NCBI RefSeq assembly: GCF_000237925.1
Contig: NW_017385989.1
Span: 310,001 to 374,000 of the forward strand
Length of the DNA: 64,000 bases
Source: Schistosoma mansoni
Lineage: Eukaryota > Platyhelminthes > Trematoda > Strigeidida > Schistosomatidae
Direction of reading: 5' to 3'
Made by a program: the position numbers and the translations under genes. Of the stretch, positions 11,801 to 23,800 are shown one piece after another; position 1 is the stretch's first letter; each line of letters begins with the position of its first letter. The notes under the pieces were generated by a model. It was not told where the DNA came from and searched no databases. It saw nothing but the letters and a program-made list of their open reading frames with translations.

Positions 11801-14800
11801 TATTTTAACATATTCATATCCCTTTTCAAAAGAATACATGTTGAGAAATGTAGGCGAGTTCATAGCTCAAATAATATTAAGTGCAAATTAATTGTTAGAG
11901 TACCTTCATTATGTATAGCAGTGAGAAATAGTACTATAATTAGAAGGGGTTTCGTGGAGATTCGAACCCAGGACCTACCAGTCTCGCACCAGAGCATTTA
12001 ACCGATAGACCACTAAGTCGGCATCCGTTGGTGGTCTTGCTTCAATTGACTCATGCTTTCAACTATAAAAATACTAAATCTACACAAAAACCCCTTTTCT
12101 TTTACATCTTTAACTACCCATGAAAACATCATAAATTGTATCTAAATAGTGAATATATTTACTGAAATGTTTGGGGATAAGTGATAGCAACTAATTACCA
12201 AACTGTAAATTGAATCATTTTAGTCACATCATAAATTCAAAAAGTTTTAAAGTTCAATCTAACCCATGAGCACATGATGAAACACTTTTTTTCCAAAAAA
12301 TGTTGTCATGGTTACCAAATATGCGGTGTCGATATTACTATAGTTACATTTGTTTTCATGAGTTTCATGATTATATTCATATTTATAATAAGTACAACTT
12401 TTCGAAAAAACAATTATAGTACTTTTATAGTTGAAATCATAAAACAATTGAAGGTAGACCACCATGGAAAACCTGGAAGCACTGGACTGTCGTTTCGACC
12501 TATAAGGGGGACTCCTCAGCAGTCTATCGGTTAAGTACTGTGGCACGAGACTGGAAGGTCCTGGGTTCGAATCTCGCGATGCGAGATCGTGGATGCGCAC
12601 TGCTGAGGAGTCCCACAATAGGACGAAACGGCCGTCCAGTGCTTCCAGGTTTTCTTTGGTGGTCTACCTTCATTTGACTCACGCTTTCAACTATGAAAAT
12701 ACTAAATCTCCACAAAAAACCCCTTCTGATATTAAAATTGTTCCCACTTTTGTTCTCGTTCCCTACAATACGAATTTACAATAGTGGGTATTCAACGTGT
12801 AACTCAATTGAATACATTATTTAGTTATGAGAGTAGTAATTAGTTAATAAATGCTGGGTTTTTTTTCTTTTGACTTTGAATACCAAAATGCTTATTATTA
12901 GTATATCATGATAAAGAAAAAGATGAATTAACACGTCAATCTATAACACTTCGAGGTGAACGTGAATTGGCATTACGTGAAGTTTATCAAAAGGATGAAC
13001 AAATAAAAGAGTTGCAATATCAATTATCTAATCAAAAATCAACTGTAACTGCTATGGAAATACAATTAGATATTCTTAGAGCTAAAGTAAGTTGAAAGGA
13101 TGTTTTTTTACTTTGTAACCTGTTCAGTTGTTTTTATTGATATTTCGTTCTGACTATACTAGGGAATAGTTGGTCAACAGGAAACCCTGGACCCGGGTTT
13201 TGTGCTACTTGGAACTCGTCAACAAGGTGTACCTGTAATTTTGAGGAAACTGGTGCTCCCTGACGGATTCGATCCCATGTCACCGACATCCTGTAGGACT
13301 GAGATGTAATCACGATTGATCACTAAGTGGTGATCAATATCATGTATGTCAAGTCCTTCTTAATACAGATTGAATGCTATCGATCAAGTTGCAATGTGGT
13401 CACTAGTCTAAGTGAGTCCAAGGGTTTCCTGTTGACCACCTCTAACTATCATCTTATCTCAACATAGTGCACGCAGTGTTGAGTCACTTAGACTAGGGAC
13501 TACGTTGCAACTTGATCGATAGCATTCGATCTACACTAAGAAGGACTTGAAACATATGACATTGATCACCACTCAATGATCAATCAATCGTAAAATTTAA
13601 TGTACTATTCTCGATGATGACAAGAAAATAAGCATCCAAAGAGAAAAATAACCCGAAGAAGTCAACTAACACTCATTTAAAGACGAAAAGCTGATGTTCA
13701 TTACGTAATTAGATACACTCCGACGTTATTTAAAGCTAAGTCTATTGTAAATAATATATTTGTAATATCCCAATGAGTAGAAAAATTAAGTTTTTAAATT
13801 TCCTGGAGTTTCGTAACTCAGTGTAAACCGCTTCTCCAGAGAATAAATAACCAAATTAAACTAACCCAAGTTTAAAGGTTCCTTTGTGTTTAATTTATTT
13901 GAAATTATCAAGTTAAACCTTGATAATGACATCTACAATGTCTCTTGAGAAAGATTGTATTTGTCGTGATCCTAATGTTGGCTCTTTGGAGGGAATTTAT
14001 GTGCAATCCTGGCTCAAACTTTCATTTGCCAGAAAAGTAAATCTTCTCTAAAACGAAGTTCACTGAAGAAGTTATGCAGATTCTCCAGTCAGAAAATATA
14101 CTATAAAGGTTGTTTCAGTTACGACCAACCTATTGTATAAGTAAGATTTCTAGATTAATAAACACTAAAGACAGGATAACAATTGTTTTGTTACTACTCA
14201 AAACAAGCTTCTAATGTTAGATATCCCATGATACTACAATAATTAGGAGTCACTACTAAGTTATCTTATAACTAATAAACCAGAATAAGTCTTTGAAGCT
14301 ACTCCATTTGTTCAGCCTCATGATATCCTAAAAATTGAGGTCTGATTTTCTCATATGAAAATTTTAAACTGTTTTAAGCACAAATATCACTCAAGATGGA
14401 TCATGAAAAACTCCTGGGGGCTGTGTGACATATCACACTTATTATTCAAAATGATATCCGAAAATAATCTCATGGATATGCTAAGGCTTTTTTGATGTTC
14501 TGTCCTTTGAGCTGTAAAAAGTTGTATGGATCAAAGTTCGAGCATCTTTTTTTCGGTTTTTCAACTCATTGATATTTCTTAGTAAATGTATTGTAGACTT
14601 TTAAAGATCCAATATGCGCCTATATTGGTGTGTGTTACTTATAAGGACAGACATAAGTAGTATGTATCAAGAAATGGAAGTATGATTTTTACTCACAGAA
14701 GAAGAACATGAGAAGAGAAACAAAATCAACAGTCTGTGTAGCAACAGGAATGAAAGAACGATGAAGTTTGTAGGAGACACATCAAGGAAGATACACAAAT

Positions 14801-17800
14801 AGTTGATTGAATGTAGTGTTTCCAGATTTTCAAAATACAATGTGTGATTTTGATGAATACAATATATTTGTTTTCCCCCCTACCCGAGACTTCGATTATG
14901 ACACTATGAAAGTGAACTATGTACAACAATTATTAGTGATAGGTGAATTCTTTAACGCAACAGGCATCACTACCATGATGACTTTACAAAATGAGAAGAT
15001 TGTCGATATCTTTGAACGTGATATTAATGAAGTCGAAAGTAATAACTAAAATGTCACTGAAAGCTTCGAAGCTTCTTTGACTCAAAAGATTCCATTTCAG
15101 TAAGTGCAAACTTAATACAGCATTTCAAAGCTTTTTATCATACTCATGTACTTGGAGATGTTTTGCTTAATTTGGAGTTTCAGTTTTAGTTTGGAATGGA
15201 CAGGAGGCTTGATGGCCTGTGTTAGTCCTGGCAATGATGGTCTCTCAGCTGATCCAGCTTTCTTTTGAAAGATTCGATGGATGGAGCCTCAACCACATGC
15301 TGAGGTAATGAATTCCACTCGTTGATGATTCGATGAGAAAGTCGGTAGTCAGCTGACAAGTAATTCGTTCTGGGCTTGTGAACTTTTTTGAAGTGTCCTC
15401 GTAAATTTTCACTGTCCTTTTTAAATAGCGCGCGTGATTTATTCTATTTCAAACTTTTGAATATTTTTTTCCTTACAAGTATAGTTACTATTTCATGATT
15501 GTTTTTTGTCTTATAATTATCAGCTTGATGATGAAACTAAACGAGCAAATGATCTAGAAAGATCTTTAATTGAAAGTCGTTCAGAATTGGTTGAATTCAA
15601 TACAATATTAAGACAATTAGAAGTTCATTATCAACAAGAATTAAATCGTATACAATCAACACCACAGAATGAATTTAAGGTAGGTATTATTTATTCTAAA
15701 GGTTAAGCGTTCACGCGCGAAACCGATAGGCCCTGGGTTTGAATTCTGCAAGTGGGACCATGGATGCGCATTACTGAGTCCTATTGTGGGATTCCTTAAC
15801 AGTGCGCATCCACGACCCGCCTCGCAAGATTCGAACCCAGGACCTACCAGTCTCGCGCGCGAGCACTTAACCCATAGATCACTGGGCCGGCATCCTATAG
15901 TGTTTGTGTTTAACTCCAACCAATCCACGAAGTTGAACAACCGTTCACCAATTGTCTTCAGTGAGTTCCTATCTCACAACAGACCTGGTTTGAACTCCAC
16001 TGGTCACTGCTTCTCACTAGAACTCCTGGATTAACTTCTCAAAGTCAGTCACCAGTGAGCATATGATTATTATTATCAGTAGGGAATTTTTGTGGGGATT
16101 TGGTATTTTCATAGTATTTATATATGACAAATAAGAGGTCGAACTGGATAAATCAGGAGACAAAAATGGAGCTAATCATGAAAACAATATGGATCATACC
16201 ACTGTGAATAATAAATCAATATTATCAAGGTAGGGTTCAAAGTGGGAAAAAACTATTTCTCAATGCATAGAGGAGGTTTGATACTTTGTGTGATTGAGGC
16301 TCCAATAAACTTTAGTATACGCTCCTGAGCACTTTCATGCAACATCACGACGTCTGGTTCGATATCAATACTATGGCTCATCTTAACCGAATATTTCTTA
16401 ATGGAGAAAAATGATTATTTATCAGGAACCATGTAAAAAATTTCAGTAGATATTGTCACTTGAAATTGAATAACAAAAAAAAAACAGTCTTATGTTGTCA
16501 TATAATTGTCATCTTGTGAGGACGGTCCACAGGTGAACTTGAGGAAGCTCTAAGACGCTCAGAAAAAGCCGAACATATTCCATCCGATCAGCTTCTAAAA
16601 GAATATTCCAGGATAACGTGTAGCTTCCCTATTGGACAATTGCTAATAACCCCGTGTGTGCGGATTGGATAACTATTATGATGATTTTGTTTTTACTAAA
16701 AACTATAAATACTTGACAGTTTTGTACTATAATCGACACTGTTTGGAATAACATTCCTTCTACCTGTCTTCTGTCTTTTCATTTTACGACTTGGGAAAGT
16801 TCTAGTATTCGAGTGCTCAAGTTATACGCGACATATTAAGAATCTAAGTTCGAGATATAACAAATCTGGATGAAATCAAACCGATCGTTAAATCAGTAGG
16901 GGTTTTTGAGGAGATTTAGTATTTTCATAGTTAAAAGCGTGAGTCAGTTGAAGGTAGACCACCATGGAAAACCTGGAAGCACTGGACAGCTGTTTCGTCC
17001 TATTGTGGAACTCCTCAACAGTGCGCATCCACGACCTCGTTTCGCGAGATTCGAACCCAGGACCTACCAGTCTCACGCGCGAGCACTTAACCGATAGACC
17101 ACTGAGCCGACATCCTATAGTGTTTATGTCTAACTCCAACCAATCCACGAAGTTGAGCAACCGTTCACCAATTGTCTTCAGTGAGTTCTTATCTCACAAT
17201 ACGATACAATTCCATCATTTGATAGATATGAAACAACATTAATTTTATGTTACTTAAATACTAATTGAGTAATAAAATTAATTCGTATTTGATTTTTCTT
17301 CTTATTTTCCTATGTAGGATAAAATACGTCATCTTGAACAAAAATTAAGTGATGCCTTCTTGAAATCAGAAAATGATCGATATATAAAAGATAAACAAAC
17401 GGATAAAAATGATTCACTTTTAAAAGAAAATGTATATTTAAGTAATGAATTAGAAAAATTAAGAAAACTAGCTGAAGAAGTATGTTATATTCATTTATAA
17501 ATGATACTTGCTTGCTTGCTTGCTTACTTACTTACGCCTGTTACCCCACGTCGAGGAGCATAGGCCGCTCACCAACATTCTCCATCCAACTCTGTCCCAA
17601 CCAATCCTTTCCAGTTCTTTCCAGTTAACATTCATCCTTTTCATATCTGCTTCTATTTCCCAAAGTAATGTGTTATTTGGCCTTCCTCTTTTCCACTTCC
17701 CTTCCGGATTCCAAGTTAGGGATGGCCTCGTGATGCAGTTTGATGATTTCCTTAATGTATGTCCGATCCACTTCCAACGTCTTTTCCTAATTTCCTCTTC

Positions 17801-20800
17801 GACTGGAAGCTAGTTTGTCTTCTCCCGTAAAATGATGTTGCTGATAGTATCCGGCCAATGGATGTTGAGTATTTTGCGTAGACAACTGTTTATAAATACT
17901 TGTACCTTCTTGAAGACGGATGTAGTAATTCTCCACGTTTCAGCTCCGTACAGTAGGACTGACTGTGTTGACGTTCGTATTGAAGATTCTGACTTTGAAA
18001 TTAGTTGAGAGTTGTTTTGAGTTCCATATGTTCTTCAATTGTAGAAATGCTAAGTGATAATTTAATTGATAATCACAAAATATTATTCAATTAATTTAAT
18101 AAGTAGCAGAGTCTTGCTAGAATCTTTGAAATATTTCATAAACATTTGATTGGTAGGCTACAGGTTCGAATCAAGCTCCCCTTTTTTGATTTAGGCAGCC
18201 GGGTAGTTCTGTAATCCATTATACAACCAATGTGTACCTCAAAATTCAGCATATAAATTTGTACTGGGTCCATGAGTTAATCAAACCTATTATACGATAG
18301 AAAGACTGTAAGTGAAAAGAAGAGGAATGTAAAACTTTATCAATATTAACTAACGGACTATCCTACTCAATTGACGTCTTTTGTATATTTTTCCTACAGT
18401 GTTTTTAATTGATGACTTTACTTACAAACACTAGCTTGTTGAGTTTTAAACTTTGCTTTCAGCTGAAGGTTTTCGTCTTTATATTTACTATCTTCGGTAT
18501 TCTTATGATTTAGACACACAAACATAGGTACAAGGAGGCAACAAACAGATATGCGCCACACAAATCACTTGATTTGTGTAAAGGCTGGAATACTGCTCGC
18601 GTGCGCAAACCAAAATAGGTGGTTTTCTTAGGGGGTCACAACCTAGGCCTTTGAACTAAAGGTGTAGTCCACAAAGCAGTGGAGCAATGTCAGGAGATGC
18701 AGTCCCATAGTAGCTTGTGACTAACGATTTGTTAATACGTCATTTGTTCCCTCATGATACTGGAGCTAATGTGCACCATTGGTTTGGAATCAGGGTTCTC
18801 CAACTCCACTAGATGAATCCTCTGTATCCACCAACCCGGTTAAAGTGACAAACACTCGCTTTTCGTTCTCTCAATTTTGTAAACAACAGTAATGCCATGA
18901 GAAGGCAGTGATTAGGACTTCCCTGGCAGTTGTTGTATGCGTGTGGCCATGTGAGATCATTTCAAGAGGTGGACAATCTTCAGAGGTTCATGTAGTATAA
19001 AGTTTTTACGGTCTGTTGTTTTATGTCTCGTGACTCCATCATGATCGATCAAAAAGCATTCGAATATTTCCATATTGATATTATTAAACGATCCACTGGT
19101 TCAACAACTTTTGTATTCATTAGGAAACTTAAAACTCTGATTTTAATCCTAAAAGGTATTAAGATTGTACTTAATTGCTTTATACCATGAATAGAAACAT
19201 CTTAGGAGAAACACTTCTTCGTAATCTTATTACTCTACATGACTTCACTCTTTTTTAAAAAGCTTAACTTTTCGAATACGGTTAGGGTTAGGGTTTATAA
19301 TCAATCGCAGTTCATAGGATCATGGTCTCAGAAATAACCAGCTCTTGTTTTGAAGTGTTTGATCTAACTCACTAACAAAGTACAGATTTTCCGAATCACC
19401 TACAAAACACAATACCAGTGTTATTCAGTAGTAAATGACATTTGTTTAAATCAAGGTAGACAGACTTATGGGGAGAATGAAGTTCAAAACTGGAACCTAG
19501 TAGTTGAAGCTCAAATGCTTTAATCGCTTACTATACTGAAGTTGATGGAGTTTTGTTGATTGATTCTTATTGACCTTAAATCTGTCAAAGAAATAAACAA
19601 TGACAGATTTAAGGTCAATAAGAACTAATTAACATCGAGGTGTACAGGACAAGCTGTGAATCACATGAGGAGAAATTCAAACACTTCACTTCTACCCGAA
19701 TTTTGTGCTGATGATTTCGTCCATAAGGATGACGAAAGCTCCATGACCAAACCATCCATCTCAGAGAACAAAACTCCATCAAAATCACCCACCTGAGCTA
19801 CAAATCTTCTCCACTATACTGAAGTTAACATTTTATTTAAAAAGCTAATTATATATCAAAGATATAAGCTATTTTGCTCTTTGTCTTGTTAATTTCCTCT
19901 CGATGTATTGATCTGGCCAGTTGAAACTCAGACGGATGTCCATTTCTGCCACGTCCTATTTTGTTCATGTCTAAATGACTGATCAGTGCAAGTTCTGCGA
20001 AAATACAAAAAGCGAATTACCAAAATAACAAATATATTTATCAAAGTTGAAATCATGAGTCAAATGAAGCTAGACTACCATGGAAAACCTGGAAGCACTC
20101 GACGGCCGTTTCGTCCTATTATGGGACTCCTCAGCAGTGCGTATCCAGGATCCCGCACTCGCGAGATTCGAACCCAGGACCTACCAGTCTCGCGCCAGAG
20201 CACTTAACCGACTGACTCATAATTTCAACTTTGAAAAATAATGAAATCTCCATAAAATCCCTTCTAAATATATTTATATAGGTAGTTCAGTTCACAAATA
20301 TACGTACCTACATACCACTAAAAATAATGAAAATTCACTCACTAATTTTATCTTTCCCTCAGTCTCAATCTTTATTTGAACGAAGTCAATTTAAACAAAC
20401 AGAAGATATTGCCGAATTGAACCGATTAAAACAACGAGAAAAAGAATTAATGCATATGAATGCAATGCTTCGTCAAGACGTATTACTCAAAACTAGAGAG
20501 AATGAAAAACTTCAACAACAGGTATGTAAAAAAGGGGGGTTATTTTTCATTTATACGATAACTATTACAAATCACTCGTTAGCATTCATAATTCCACAAA
20601 GAAATAAACCCGAAAACTTCAGATCATGAGGTCAGCATTTAACCGTCAAACTACTGAGTCGCGATACCAAGGCGTAGATTTCCAACTTTAAACAATTTTG
20701 CGATATAGTACGACGATCACGTCATGTCATTTGGGATGGCTGTTTCGAGATTGACACAACTGGATTTCATTGGAACTCATCTACAAACAGGCCACTAGCG

Positions 20801-23800
20801 AGCACAAGACGTTTTTAAGGTTTAGTGGAGGGTATTCTCATTTGTATCTGACTTTTGTCACTGATTGACTTGAACATCCTGTTTTTGATTACTAAAAAGG
20901 GTTGTAGGTGCCCACTACAAAAGCACTTTACTCTGAAACAAAGCAGGTCTCTGACTTCTCATGAGAATAGAAAAGATCTTTTTATCAAGAAAAACTTTTT
21001 TTCTATCTTATTGGAATGTTGGGAGGGTTATCATGGTTGAAGTGCTGTTTTCACATTCAGAAGCAACTAGAATAGGCAAGAATAACAAAGAGAGACCATT
21101 ATCTAGGCTTAATTGGCTAAGAGTAAGATCTGTGTAACCTGTTGATGAAATTTGCTCAGTCATTCGAAAATTTCCGCAAATCAAATGTACAGTTGGGAAA
21201 TCTTACGTCATAGATGCTCCAGCTGTAGAATACGTTTATGCAAATCAAATAACATGTTTTCATACTGATTTTTATTTTTTTTTATTTGAACACATGAATA
21301 TTGGTACAAAGGGGCACCAGATATATATGCGCCACACAAATCTCATTTGATTTGTGTGAGGGCTGTGATACTAACTAGGTGCCCAAACCGAAGCCGGTGG
21401 TTTTCTAAAAGGGCCACACCCGGAGCCTTTAACCTAAAGATCTGATCCACAAGGCAGTGGAGCAACGTAAGGAGATGCAGTCCCATGGTAGACGGTGACC
21501 AACTATTGATTCATACGCCATTTGTTCCCTCAGAATACTGGAGCCCATGTGCACCATTGGTTTGGAATCAGGGTTTTCCAACTCCTCTAGGTGGACGCGC
21601 CATTTCCACCTACCCGGTTAAAGCGCCGGACATTCGCTTTTCGTCTTATCAATTTCGTAAAGTACACTCCCTCCACGAGAAGGCAGTGAGTAGGACTTCC
21701 CTGTCAGAGGCTGTATATACTCGTGGCCATGTGAGAGCATTTGGAGAGGGAGAGCGGACTCTCCCCGCTCTTGGTCGTACTAGGGCATTTGGGGGTTGAA
21801 TTTCCTAGAAGGTACACAAATGTTGACAACAAAGTATAGACAGAATCATAAAGAGAAGAATCTCACTAATGAATACATCTGAACGTTTTGTAGTTTGAAA
21901 CAAAAAAGACTACCATTTACATTAGTGTTTCTTTCTGGTTTTTATACATGATAATTTGCTAAGTACGTTTTATCCAAATTGAATTAGCTTGTTTACCAAG
22001 AAAAAACGTCTGATAGCTTGTTATCAGGAAAACAAATTCAACCAGATTTATCTCAACAGTTTGAAGCTTTAAAGAAGGAACGTCAAATATTTATTGAAAG
22101 TATGAACAAGATTAATGAACAGGTATGTCTCATATATGTAAAATGAATACATTCTTAGAAATTTAAAAGATGATTCAGAATATATCAGACAATTTATGCC
22201 TCATCCTTACCTATTTGGCATAGGCTGCTGCTACCCTGGTTGTCTTGACCTGCATTTGTAGGTGTATATGGGATCGGAGGGCTACGTCGTCTGTGAAGTT
22301 CAAATCGTCTAGTTGCATCCAAGCTGTCCACTTTATTCCGTGCATCCTCTCAGATGTGAAGGTCTTCATAATCCAGTAAGCCACCAGAAGAAAGAGCAGC
22401 CTTGTAGCTGTTCTGTAGCCTGTATCTCTGTTAGTGTTAGTGCCGGTCCCAATCCCGGGTAAAGGAGAGAAGTTGGGTTTAAGATCAGCATCTCCATTCC
22501 GCAGAAAACAACCAGAATAAACAAATTAGACAGCTATGCAATGGTCTCAAAATATTCTTGGTCAGTGTCAACAGGCATATCCATCGTTGATGTGATATAT
22601 TTGGTGTTCTCCCTTTCTAGCTGGAGCTTGAAATTAGCTATCGACGACATGGATGTATTTAGGGATGAAGATCACTATGAGGAAAAGTTTACGAAGCATA
22701 CATAAGGACATCGAAGCCGAGTGGTCAGAGCATTGTAACGTTTGAAGTAACAACTTTAAGAGAGCTACTGGAAGTTGTCCTAATTTATTCAAGTTATTAG
22801 CAGGAGGAAACCATTGGTACAGTGACACAACTTCAGGATTATAACGTGTTGGTTATTATTTTACAAATATGTTTCAAACGCTGGGTAGAGAAATGGCTAG
22901 TCACTCCATTGAGATTATAAGACGATCTTTCTGCTTTGTTTATAACTGCCAGTTTCATCCGGTTTCTATATTCCTTTTTAAGTTTTCTGTTGTCAACATT
23001 CTAAAATCAATTTCAAATGAAGTACGTCATGACATATATGTTATCTGGACACAGACCTTTCGATCTCTAGTATCGACGATATTGAATGATAAACAGCGTA
23101 TGACGAATCGAGTAAAGATGGAAAATTCGGACTACTGGTTTGCAATTCACTTCGATACCAGAAGATCGTCAGGCAGTTAAAGCCTAGGAAACCTTAACAA
23201 AAATAAAAGCCGTCCTGTGCTTTTTGTTTCTCGATGTTTCCTTAGCCTTACTCAGTCCATGATAAAAGTTATTCTAAAAAATAAGATCGCAGGTGAATAG
23301 GTAGGGTTAGTACCAACCAGTATATATGAAGTCGACTTTCATATGAGCTGAATAGGTGCAATAATCTCAAGACAATATCGTAACGACGATTACCTTTATC
23401 TTGTAAATATTATGTAACTAGAAATACAGAAAATGGTAGTATTAAGAATTCAAATCATAAAGACGTATTGTGGCGTGGTCTACTTATATCCATGTAAGTA
23501 GTATATGGTGATGGTCAGACATAGAATGTATTTTGGCAGAAGATCGATAAGGAACGAACAGGAATAGAAGCGCAATTGGTTGGAAAATGCATGAACAATG
23601 AAATCAGAGAAGACGGACTGATATTTGCAGAAGGAACAGTTAAGATATGAGACAATTGATTGTTATTTTGCAAATTAACTACTGTTCACTGTATGGTTAT
23701 CAGAATTTAGTGATATAGTCTGTAATTTGTGCTTAAATACATTCAATTATCCCCACCCGCCTTCTCGTTCAATACATTTGGTGTCTCTGCCAACCTGGAG

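Noticed and set aside
19282-19293. Internal telomere
   Set aside because: Only two TTAGGG units.
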